A stretch of 8,561 nucleotides of DNA, taken from assembly GCA_028283985.1 (NCBI GenBank), contig JANQSQ010000129.1, positions 1 through 8,561 of the forward strand. The letters are read 5' to 3'. The notes below the pieces were generated by a model that was not told the DNA's origin, ran no database searches, and worked only from the letters and a program-made list of their open reading frames with translations. The position numbers and the translations under genes were made by a program. Positions 1-6,150 of this stretch are shown here, piece after piece; position 1 is the stretch's first letter, and every line of letters starts with the position of its first letter. The DNA comes from Rhodothermales bacterium. Lineage in GTDB: Bacteria; Bacteroidota; Rhodothermia; Rhodothermales; VXPQ01.

Positions 1-1
1 C

Positions 2-223
2 CGGGGTACGCCGGGCGACGGGGTCGTAGCCTGGAAGGAGGTGTTTGAAACGTTGTCGGAGGTGGGCTACAGGGGGTGGCTCACCATCGAGTCGTTCACC
101 CGGGCCGATCCGGATTTTGCGAATGCGATCAACGTGTGGCGAAGTTTCTCCGAACCCTGGGACATTGTGGAACGGGGGTATGCTTTCATCAGGCGGCAAC
201 TCCGTGAAGCGGCAGCCGGTTAG
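2..223 (+). CDS. Ketose 3-epimerase-like sugar isomerase/epimerase (C-terminal part)
   Basis: Only the last 73 residues are in the window; the gene starts upstream. The frame is open from base 2 to the TAG at 221-223. The GTG at 41 is an internal valine codon, not a start. The fragment begins with Arg-Gly-Thr-Pro-Gly, matching the R-G-x-P-G loop of D-tagatose/D-psicose 3-epimerases. 29 residues later comes Ile-Glu-Ser-Phe. In the Pseudomonas cichorii enzyme the substrate-binding Arg217 and the metal-binding Glu246 are also 29 residues apart, from memory of that family. The tail (Asn-Val-Trp-Arg, then a helix ending Ala-Phe-Ile-Arg) is also typical of these TIM-barrel epimerases. The family is metal dependent and moves the C3 configuration of free ketoses in the cytoplasm. 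Substrate cannot be told from this part. Hydroxypyruvate isomerase is a related alternative but fits less well. It sits 61 bp before the next gene, probably in the same operon. Confidence 0.8.
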   Translation, partial: RGTPGDGVVAWKEVFETLSEVGYRGWLTIESFTRADPDFANAINVWRSFSEPWDIVERGYAFIRRQLREAAAG

Positions 224-284
224 ATTCTCCACCGATCCCCCGACTTCATTTTTCACAGAACCTGTCCATACCCTTTTTCAGCAT

Positions 285-1124
285 ATGTCCGGCCCATTCA
301 TTCCTCGCTTTCGTTTCGGCGCCGAGGTCTACACCTGGTTCATGAAGGAGAACGGCAAGGCGCACGCGAACCGCCTCGATCATATGATCCGCGTGTCTGC
401 AGAGGCGGGCTTTACGGGTATCGAACCGGTGCATTCCTGGATGGGCGACTTGTCCGATCCCGCGCGGCTCGAGGATGAACTGCGCAAGGCGGGCATCGAT
501 CTTGCCGCCCTGGCGCTCGTGCTCGAATGGAACGGCCCCGAAGAAACCGAAGAGGAGCGCCGGCAGGCCGACGGAACGATCCGGCTGCTGCAACGCTTCC
601 CCGGGGCGTTGCTGTGCATTGTCCAGATTCCCACGGGCCGCCACGAACTCGAAGCCCGCCGGCAGCATCTCGTATCCATTGTCAACGCGGTGTCACGCCG
701 GGCAGCCGATGCGGGGGTGGTAGCCACGTTCCATCCCAATTCTCCACATACTTCCATTAACCGTACGGAAGAGGATTACCGGATTATTCTGGAAGGCCTG
801 GATGCATCCGTGACCGGGTGGACGCCCGATGTCGGGCACATCGCCAACGGGGGTATGGATCCGCTTGCAAAGATGCAGGAGTATGCAAGCCTCATCAACC
901 ACGTCCATTACAAGGACTGGGACGGCAATCCCGAATTCGTCATCATGGGAAGTGGAAAGATCGATTTTGCGGGCATCACGAACTGGCTCGTCCGGCAGGG
1001 GTACGAAGGGTGGATCATCTGCGAGGACGAAGGGGCCGAGGCGGTGGACGATCCCGATGGCGTGACCCGTCACGACGGAAGATGGATCCGGGACACACTG
1101 TTGCCCGCCCTCTCCAATTCGTAA
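285..1124 (+). CDS. Sugar phosphate isomerase/epimerase family TIM-barrel protein (IolE-like)
   Basis: A 279-residue protein of the xylose isomerase-like TIM-barrel superfamily (AP endonuclease 2 fold), a usual length for the family. The frame is open further upstream to 45, but that part overlaps the previous gene. The ATG at 285 gives a normal N terminus running straight into the first strand (Phe-Gly-Ala-Glu-Val-Tyr). No Shine-Dalgarno is seen. Likely metal ligands are His150 (Phe-His-Pro-Asn), Asp182 with His185 (Pro-Asp-Val-Gly-His), His208 (His-Val-His-Tyr-Lys-Asp) and Glu247 or Glu249 (Cys-Glu-Asp-Glu). The block near 222-249 (Gly-Ser-Gly-Lys-Ile-Asp-Phe, then Gly-Tyr-Glu-Gly-Trp) and the Asn-Arg-Thr-Glu-Glu-Asp segment near 159 resemble inosose dehydratase (IolE)-like members. 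It lies 36 bp before the hydrolase gene in what looks like one sugar operon. It could be an epimerase, isomerase or dehydratase acting on a sugar or keto-polyol. Family is secure, exact reaction is not. Confidence 0.85.
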   Translation: MSGPFIPRFRFGAEVYTWFMKENGKAHANRLDHMIRVSAEAGFTGIEPVHSWMGDLSDPARLEDELRKAGIDLAALALVLEWNGPEETEEERRQADGTIRLLQRFPGALLCIVQIPTGRHELEARRQHLVSIVNAVSRRAADAGVVATFHPNSPHTSINRTEEDYRIILEGLDASVTGWTPDVGHIANGGMDPLAKMQEYASLINHVHYKDWDGNPEFVIMGSGKIDFAGITNWLVRQGYEGWIICEDEGAEAVDDPDGVTRHDGRWIRDTLLPALSNS

Positions 1125-1160
1125 CCGATTTTCGAATTCGTTCCAAGCGCGCGACCAGCC

Positions 1161-1964
1161 ATGCCTATCGTCCGGACCAACGGGATCGACATGTATTACG
1201 CGGAAGCCGGCGACGGGCCGCCGCTTCTTATGATCATGGGCATTACCGCCCCGGGCTCCGTATGGCAGGTTCACAAGGAGGCCTGGAAGGCGCATTTCCG
1301 GTGCATCATGCCGGACAATCGCGGCGTGGGGCGTTCCTCGAAACCCGGCGGAAGCTACACGAGCGCTCAGATGGCGGACGATATGGCGGGCTTGCTCGAC
1401 GCGCTGGAACTCGACCGGGTGCACGTAGTCGGGGTGTCCATGGGCAGCATCATTGCACAGCAGTTGGCTATTCGTAACTCCGAGCGGGTACGTTCTCTCG
1501 TGCTCATGTGCCCCTGGGCGCGATGCGACCGGTATGCCGCCAGCATTTTCCGGCACATGATGACCATCAAGGCGCGCCTTCGGCCCGAAGAATTCACGGA
1601 GTACATCCAGCTCCTCATTTTTTCGAAAGGCACCTGGGACGATATCGAAGGGTATGCCGAACTGATTAATGAACGTACGCATGCTTCCGTGGGAGAGGAA
1701 CCGCAACCTTTGCACGGGCTGGAAGGACAGGGGCATGCCTGCATCGAGCATAATGTGCTGGAGGCGCTTCCGCAGATTACGGCGCCGACCCTGGTAATTG
1801 GCGGGGAGGAGGATATTTTCGTGCCGCCCTGGATGGTGGAAGAAGTGGCTGCGGGGATTCCGAATGCGGAATTGCATATGTATCCGGGGGCGGGCCATGC
1901 ATTTCACTGGGAGCGCATCGAGGACTTCAATCCCCGGGTGGCCGACTGGCTTCTGGCGCACTAA
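1161..1964 (+). CDS. Alpha/beta-fold hydrolase
   Basis: A 267-residue cytoplasmic alpha/beta hydrolase with no signal peptide. The catalytic triad can be read directly: nucleophile Ser93 in Gly-Val-Ser-Met-Gly-Ser, acid Asp218 in Gly-Gly-Glu-Glu-Asp, and base His246 in Gly-Ala-Gly-His. The N-terminal strand ends Leu-Leu-Met-Ile-Met-Gly, where many relatives have His-Gly at the oxyanion loop; Met-Gly also occurs in the family. Pro-Asp-Asn-Arg-Gly-Val-Gly-Arg-Ser near 51-59 is the usual block before the cap. Length and layout are like 3-oxoadipate enol-lactonase and related esterases. The gene lies between the TIM-barrel gene (36 bp) and araB (40 bp). A role in opening a sugar lactone or removing an ester from a sugar substrate would fit, but this is inference from position only. 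The start ATG follows no clear Shine-Dalgarno site. Confidence 0.88.
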   Translation: MPIVRTNGIDMYYAEAGDGPPLLMIMGITAPGSVWQVHKEAWKAHFRCIMPDNRGVGRSSKPGGSYTSAQMADDMAGLLDALELDRVHVVGVSMGSIIAQQLAIRNSERVRSLVLMCPWARCDRYAASIFRHMMTIKARLRPEEFTEYIQLLIFSKGTWDDIEGYAELINERTHASVGEEPQPLHGLEGQGHACIEHNVLEALPQITAPTLVIGGEEDIFVPPWMVEEVAAGIPNAELHMYPGAGHAFHWERIEDFNPRVADWLLAH

Positions 1965-2004
1965 CGATACACCCTAACGATCCGGGGTCACGCACAAAAG
2001 CCGC

Positions 2005-3717
2005 ATGGCTTCCGCATACGCCATAGGACTGGACTTCGGCACCAATTCGGTGCGCGCGCTGGTCGTGGATGTCGCCACGGGGCGCGAGGCGGGTACGGGC
2101 GTTTTCGAATACCCTTCCGGCGAGGAGGGTGTGTTGCTGGACCGGGATCGGCCCGATCTCGCCCGGCAGCACCCCGGAGATTATGTATTGGGCGTGGAGC
2201 GGAGTGTTGCCGCCGCCATGGAGGAAGCTGCGCAGGAAGACCATGGATTCAACGCCCGTCGCGTGATAGGTATCGGCGTCGATACCACCGGCTCTACTCC
2301 GATTCCGGTGGACAGGGAGGGGGTTCCGCTGGGTTTCTCCGACCGGTTTCGGGACAACCCGGATGCGCAGGCCTGGCTCTGGAAAGATCACACGGGGCAC
2401 GCCGAAGCCCGGGAGATCACGGATCGCGCCCGTACGCTGCGTCCGGAGTACCTTGCAAAATGCGGCGGAATATACAGTTCGGAGTGGTTCTGGTCGAAGA
2501 TATGGCATTGTCTGCGAGCGGCCCCCGAAGTGTTCGAAGCGGCGTATACCTGGGTGGAGCACGCGGACTGGGTTCCGGCCATGCTTTCCGGCACGGAGCG
2601 GCCGGACTTGTTGAAGCGGTCGATCTGCGCAGCGGGGCACAAGGCCATGTTTCACACGGATTGGGGCGGGTATCCCGATGAGGAATTTCTCGGCTCGCTG
2701 GACGAAGCGCTCGCGCGGGTTCGCAGCACGCTGCCCGACCGGACGTTCAACGTGTCGCAGGCGGCAGGCCCGTTGACGGACGAATGGGCCGGGCGTTTGG
2801 GCCTGCCCGCGGGCGTTCCGGTGGCGGTCGGCGCATTCGATGCGCATCTGGGCGCGGTGGGATCGGGGATTGCTCCCGGCGCGCTCGTCAAGATCATCGG
2901 TACCTCCACATGCGATCTGATGGTAGCCCCGCTGGAGGAGAATCCCGGGGACATTCCCGGATTGTGCGGTATTGTGCCGGAATCCGTGCTTCCCGGACAC
3001 TACGGGATGGAGGCCGGACAGTCTGCCGTAGGAGACATTTTCAACTGGTTTGTGCGCCGGGTGCAACCGGCCGGGCAGGGGCACGAGGCCCTCACGGAGG
3101 AAGCCGGGCGGCTGCGCCCCGGCGAAAGCGGGCTCCTTGCGCTGGACTGGCTCAATGGGAACCGGACGATTCTCGTAGACCAGCGGCTGACCGGGCTGAT
3201 CGTGGGACTGACCCTTCACAGCACGCCGGCGGAAATATACCGGGCCCTGATCGAAGCGACGGCCTTTGGCGCCCGCCGGATCATGGAGCGCTTCGAGGAG
3301 TACGGGGCGCCTGTGGAGCGGATTGTCAACTGCGGCGGCATATCGGACAAAAACGAATTGGTCATGCAAATCTATGCAGATGTGATGGGGCGTCCGATCA
3401 TGATTTCGCGGAGCGCCCGGACCTGTGCGCTGGGCGCCGCCGTGTGCGCGTCCGTGGTGGCGGGGGAGGTTGCGGGGGGGCACGATGGGTTCCCGGAAGC
3501 CCTCCGCGCCATGACGGGTGTGCGCGCACGGGTGTTCGAGCCCGATCCGGAACGATGCAGGACCTATGATCGCCTGTACGCGCTTTACCGCCGGCTGCAC
3601 GACGCCTTTGGCATGCAGGCCGTACAGGGCGATGGCGCACCGGATATAGTGCAAGGGCCTCATCTGTTCGATGTGATGAAAGTACTTCTTACGATACGCG
3701 ACGAGGTGCGGGGATGA
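2005..3717 (+). CDS. araB: L-ribulokinase
   Basis: A 570-residue FGGY-family kinase, close to the 566 residues of E. coli AraB. It phosphorylates L-ribulose (and in the family several other 2-ketopentoses) with ATP to ribulose 5-phosphate in the cytoplasm. The N-terminal phosphate-binding motif is at 7-22 (Gly-Leu-Asp-Phe-Gly-Thr-Asn-Ser-Val-Arg). The AraB-type Trp-Leu-Trp-Lys-Asp-His-Thr is at 124-130, and Ile-Tyr-Ser-Ser-Glu-Trp-Phe-Trp-Ser-Lys near 156. The presumed catalytic base is Asp279 in Gly-Ala-Phe-Asp-Ala-His. Ile-Ile-Gly-Thr-Ser-Thr-Cys (297-303) and Gly-Met-Glu-Ala-Gly-Gln-Ser (334-340) mark it as ribulokinase rather than xylulokinase or glycerol kinase. Asn-Cys-Gly-Gly-Ile-Ser (442-447) belongs to the C-terminal nucleotide-binding domain. 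The stop TGA overlaps the araD start as ATGA. That overlap, and araD as neighbour, support the assignment. A 578-residue open frame on the opposite strand is a by-product of GC-rich codon use. Confidence 0.96.
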   Translation: MASAYAIGLDFGTNSVRALVVDVATGREAGTGVFEYPSGEEGVLLDRDRPDLARQHPGDYVLGVERSVAAAMEEAAQEDHGFNARRVIGIGVDTTGSTPIPVDREGVPLGFSDRFRDNPDAQAWLWKDHTGHAEAREITDRARTLRPEYLAKCGGIYSSEWFWSKIWHCLRAAPEVFEAAYTWVEHADWVPAMLSGTERPDLLKRSICAAGHKAMFHTDWGGYPDEEFLGSLDEALARVRSTLPDRTFNVSQAAGPLTDEWAGRLGLPAGVPVAVGAFDAHLGAVGSGIAPGALVKIIGTSTCDLMVAPLEENPGDIPGLCGIVPESVLPGHYGMEAGQSAVGDIFNWFVRRVQPAGQGHEALTEEAGRLRPGESGLLALDWLNGNRTILVDQRLTGLIVGLTLHSTPAEIYRALIEATAFGARRIMERFEEYGAPVERIVNCGGISDKNELVMQIYADVMGRPIMISRSARTCALGAAVCASVVAGEVAGGHDGFPEALRAMTGVRARVFEPDPERCRTYDRLYALYRRLHDAFGMQAVQGDGAPDIVQGPHLFDVMKVLLTIRDEVRG

Positions 3718-4424
3718 GCACAGCGTATGCCGATCTGAAGGAACAGGCGTGGCGGGCCAACCTCGATATCGAGGGGCTGGTGGAAAGAACCTGGGGAAAC
3801 GCCAGCGCCGCGGATATCCCGGCGGGCGTCATGGCGATCAAACCGAGCGGGGTTCCGTACGACCGGCTTGCCGTGGACGACATGGCAGTGGTGTCGCTGG
3901 AGACGGGGGAGATCGTGGAAGGCCGGCTTGATCCATCCTCGGACGCCCCGACCCATCTGGCGTTATACCGGGCCTGGCCGGACGTAGGGGCTATCGTACA
4001 TACGCATTCCCGGTACGCGGTGAGTTGGGCGCAGGCTGAGTTGCCCATCGATTGCCTCGGCACGACCCATGCCGATCATTTCCGGGGAAGCATCCCCGTG
4101 ACGCGGCGGATGCGCAAAGACGAGATCGCGGAAGAGTACGAGCGAAACACGGGGCTTGTCATCGTCGAGCGTTTTGAGAAGGGGGGGATAGATCCTGTGG
4201 AGATACCCGCCGTGCTGGTGGCGTGCCATGGGCCGTTTGTCTGGGGCGGGAATGCCGCCGAGGCGGTAGAGAACGCAATCGTGCTCGAAACCGTGGCGTG
4301 CATGGCGTGGCGTACCCGGCTCCTGCGGCCGGAGGCCGGCCCGATCGACGATGCGCTCCGGGACAAGCATTTTCTGCGCAAGCACGGCCCCGGGGCTTAC
4401 TATGGGCAGTCCCGGAAAAGGTGA
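3714..4424 (+). CDS. araD: L-ribulose-5-phosphate 4-epimerase
   Basis: A 236-residue class II aldolase-fold protein that aligns nearly end to end with E. coli AraD (231 residues), shifted by one. It converts L-ribulose 5-phosphate to D-xylulose 5-phosphate, feeding the pentose phosphate pathway. The zinc ligands expected from E. coli (Asp76, His95, His97, His171) are present as Asp77 in Ser-Ser-Asp, His96 and His98 in Val-His-Thr-His, and His172 in Cys-His-Gly. The catalytic residues corresponding to Asp120 and Tyr229 are Asp121 (Thr-Thr-His-Ala-Asp) and Tyr230 (Ala-Tyr-Tyr-Gly-Gln). Phosphate-site motifs Trp-Gly-Asn (27-29) and Lys-Pro-Ser-Gly (43-46) are intact. The start ATG overlaps the araB stop by 4 bp (ATGA), which suggests translational coupling. 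Fuculose-phosphate aldolase is excluded by the conserved Tyr230 tail and the closeness to AraD. It is the last gene of the sugar operon; 87 bp without an obvious terminator follow. Confidence 0.97.
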   Translation: MSTAYADLKEQAWRANLDIEGLVERTWGNASAADIPAGVMAIKPSGVPYDRLAVDDMAVVSLETGEIVEGRLDPSSDAPTHLALYRAWPDVGAIVHTHSRYAVSWAQAELPIDCLGTTHADHFRGSIPVTRRMRKDEIAEEYERNTGLVIVERFEKGGIDPVEIPAVLVACHGPFVWGGNAAEAVENAIVLETVACMAWRTRLLRPEAGPIDDALRDKHFLRKHGPGAYYGQSRKR

Positions 4425-4511
4425 ACCGCGCGCTTGTATCGGCGTACCATGGTGAGCGGCGAAAGAGCTTGCCGGCGTTGTCGTCTTCGATCCGAATAAA
4501 AAGGTAAATCT

Positions 4512-4952
4512 ATGGTTTGGTGGGGCTGGCTGGTCATTGGATTTGGTCTGATGATCGTAGAATTGATGGGCCTTGAGGCAGCGTTCTATCTGGTTATCAT
4601 TGGCTTTGCGGCCATATTGACGGGACTGGTCGGGTTGGTTGGATTGACCTTGCCCATATGGGGGCAATGGGTGCTTTTTGCCGGGCTGGCTATTTTTTCC
4701 ATGCTGTTTTTCCGGCAAAGCCTGTACATCCGCTTGCGCGGCCAGACGCCTAAATCCGGCAATCCCCTTGTCGGCGAGACCGTGAGTCTCTCCGAGAACG
4801 TGGCCCCGGGTGCGCGCTGCCGGGTGGAATTGCGCGGATCGACATGGACCGCCAGAAACGTCGGTTCCGAATCTCTTCCGGCCGGTGGACAAGCCGAGGT
4901 AATCGCTGTCGACAACACCTTGCTGGAAATCGAAGCTTCAGCGGACGCCTAA
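4512..4952 (+). CDS. NfeD family membrane protein (short form)
   Basis: A 146-residue protein of the short NfeD type that lacks the N-terminal ClpP-like protease domain of long NfeD proteins. Three hydrophobic segments can be read at about 5-20, 23-46 and 50-68. A soluble C-terminal OB-fold domain follows at about 85-142, with the family pattern Val-Gly-Glu-Thr-Val, a Cys-Arg-Val-Glu-Leu-Arg-Gly strand and Thr-Trp-Thr-Ala-Arg. NfeD proteins are known partners of SPFH/Band 7 proteins in bacterial membranes, and the next gene, 31 bp downstream, is such a protein. The exact cellular task of the pair is not established; roles in membrane microdomains and membrane protein quality control have been proposed for the family. 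A weak ribosome binding site (AAGG at 4501-4504) lies 7 bases before the ATG. The 87-bp gap from araD suggests the start of a separate unit. Confidence 0.9.
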   Translation: MVWWGWLVIGFGLMIVELMGLEAAFYLVIIGFAAILTGLVGLVGLTLPIWGQWVLFAGLAIFSMLFFRQSLYIRLRGQTPKSGNPLVGETVSLSENVAPGARCRVELRGSTWTARNVGSESLPAGGQAEVIAVDNTLLEIEASADA

Positions 4953-4983
4953 GGTTGCCGTATCCATTCAACGGGTAAAGAAT

Positions 4984-5922
4984 ATGTTTGATATTGGCTT
5001 GATCGTTGGCGGCGTCATCGCCCTGGCGGCCATCGTGGTTATCATCAAAACGGCGGTGATCGTACCGCAGCAAAGCGCCTATGTCGTCGAGAATCTGGGG
5101 CGGTATTCCCGCACGCTGGATCCCGGCTTCAATATTCTTATCCCCTTCGTCGAACGGGTAGCGTACAAGCACAGCCTGAAGGAGCATGCAATGGACATCT
5201 CCGAACAGGTGTGCATTACCAGCGACAATGTGCAGGTGGGTATAGACGGCGTGTTGTACATGCAGGTCATGAACGCCGAGCGCGCCTCCTACGGAATCGG
5301 GAATTACGTATTCGCTATTTCCCAACTGGCCCAGACCACGTTGCGCAGCGAGATCGGAAAAATCGAACTCGACAAGACCTTCGAGGAACGCGCCGCCATC
5401 AATATGAATGTCGTCAGGGAACTCGATCTTGCTTCCGAGCCCTGGGGCGTGAAGGTGCTTCGCTACGAAATCAAGAACATCAACCCGCCCGAAGATGTGC
5501 TCTCTGCTATGGAGAAGCAGATGCGCGCCGAGCGCGAAAAGAGGGCGGTCGTGCTGCAATCGGAAGGGGACCGGGATGCCCAGATCAATCAGGCGGAAGG
5601 TGAAAAAGCGCGAGTAATCCTTGAATCCGAAGCGGCCATGCAGCAGCAAATCAATGAGGCGCGAGGCGAGGCGGAGGCTATCCTGAGGGTGGCCGAGGCT
5701 ACTGCCGAGGGTTTGAGAAAGGTTGCCGAGGCCTTGCTCGCCGAGGGGGGCGACAAGGCGCTGCAACTTCGTATCGCCGAAAATTACCTGGAGCGTTTCG
5801 GTGCGTTGGCGAAAGCCGGAAATACGTTGATTCTTCCCGCCAACATGGCGGATATGGCGTCCATGATCAGCGCCGCCACAAAGATCTTTCACGAAACGGA
5901 CGGCAAGGCGAAGGAGAATTAG
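4984..5922 (+). CDS. SPFH/Band 7 membrane protein, paraslipin (stomatin-like) type
   Basis: A 312-residue stomatin/prohibitin-family protein. One N-terminal membrane segment (about 5-26) is followed by the SPFH domain (about 27-185). That domain contains Val-Val-Glu-Asn-Leu-Gly-Arg-Tyr (34-41), Leu-Asp-Pro-Gly (45-48) and Ile-Pro-Phe-Val-Glu-Arg-Val (53-59). A Glu/Ala/Arg-rich helical stretch at about 172-252 is expected to form a coiled coil driving oligomer assembly. The C-terminal end carries Leu-Ile-Leu-Pro-Ala-Asn (282-287). Length and these motifs match paraslipins (the SLP-2/QmcA-like group) better than HflK or HflC. Such proteins form large membrane-bound ring or cage assemblies and are typically encoded next to a short NfeD, as here. 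No strong Shine-Dalgarno precedes the ATG at 4984. The TAG at 5920-5922 is followed by a 228-bp interval of uncertain origin. Confidence 0.94.
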   Translation: MFDIGLIVGGVIALAAIVVIIKTAVIVPQQSAYVVENLGRYSRTLDPGFNILIPFVERVAYKHSLKEHAMDISEQVCITSDNVQVGIDGVLYMQVMNAERASYGIGNYVFAISQLAQTTLRSEIGKIELDKTFEERAAINMNVVRELDLASEPWGVKVLRYEIKNINPPEDVLSAMEKQMRAEREKRAVVLQSEGDRDAQINQAEGEKARVILESEAAMQQQINEARGEAEAILRVAEATAEGLRKVAEALLAEGGDKALQLRIAENYLERFGALAKAGNTLILPANMADMASMISAATKIFHETDGKAKEN

Positions 5923-6150
5923 GGCCTGTTAATACTATGCAGCGGCGCTCTGCGGGGCCTCTTTTCCCGCCAGGCCAGATGCCTCGAGCGCAGCGTGGCC
6001 CAGCCACATAAGCGAGCGGCAACGCCGCAGAACCCATTCGCGATGGACGACGATTTCTTCGAATTCGATTTTGGCGTTTTTGAAGACGCAGTTCCTTCGG
6101 CAGATAACCCATGGGTACGGACCTATTCTCGCTCCGATAAGGAGCCGGTC
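5923..6150 (+). other. 228-bp interval before the glycerate kinase, no supported gene
   Basis: This stretch lies between the SPFH stop codon and the best start of the glycerate kinase. The kinase frame happens to be open through it, with alternative starts at 5995 (GTG) and 6043 (ATG). The added residues would be Asp/Phe-rich and unlike the family N terminus, and neither start has a ribosome binding site, so I treat the interval as non-coding or leader. Its left end reads GGGCCTGTTAATACTA (5922-5937), which resembles the terminal inverted repeats of some IS5-group elements. A minus-strand open frame stops inside that motif, at 5935-5937. No matching right end is seen, so an insertion-sequence remnant is only a possibility. 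No clear intrinsic terminator or promoter is visible. Confidence 0.4.
6139..6144 (+). promoter_or_regulatory. Ribosome binding site deciding the glycerate kinase start
   Basis: AAGGAG is placed 6 bases before the ATG at 6151. It is the best Shine-Dalgarno match next to any gene in the window. It selects ATG 6151 over the earlier in-frame GTG 5995 and ATG 6043, which have none. Confidence 0.7.

Noticed and set aside
45..284. Upstream extension of the second TIM-barrel gene
   Set aside because: It overlaps the coding tail of the preceding epimerase in another frame and encodes Arg/Ser/Pro-rich sequence unlike the family. The protein fold starts naturally at the ATG at 285.
693..1961. 422-codon open frame on the - strand opposite the TIM-barrel and hydrolase genes
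   Set aside because: It spans two well-supported genes on the other strand and has no family resemblance.
1927..3663. 578-codon open frame on the - strand opposite araB
   Set aside because: It is the antisense shadow of a strongly supported AraB with all catalytic motifs. The translation is Pro/Arg/His-rich with no recognisable domain, as expected from GC-rich codon use.
5995..6150. N-terminal extension of the glycerate kinase from the GTG at 5995 or the ATG at 6043
   Set aside because: There is no ribosome binding site at either codon and the extra acidic Phe-rich residues are unlike the family. The ATG at 6151 has AAGGAG at ideal spacing and gives the expected length.
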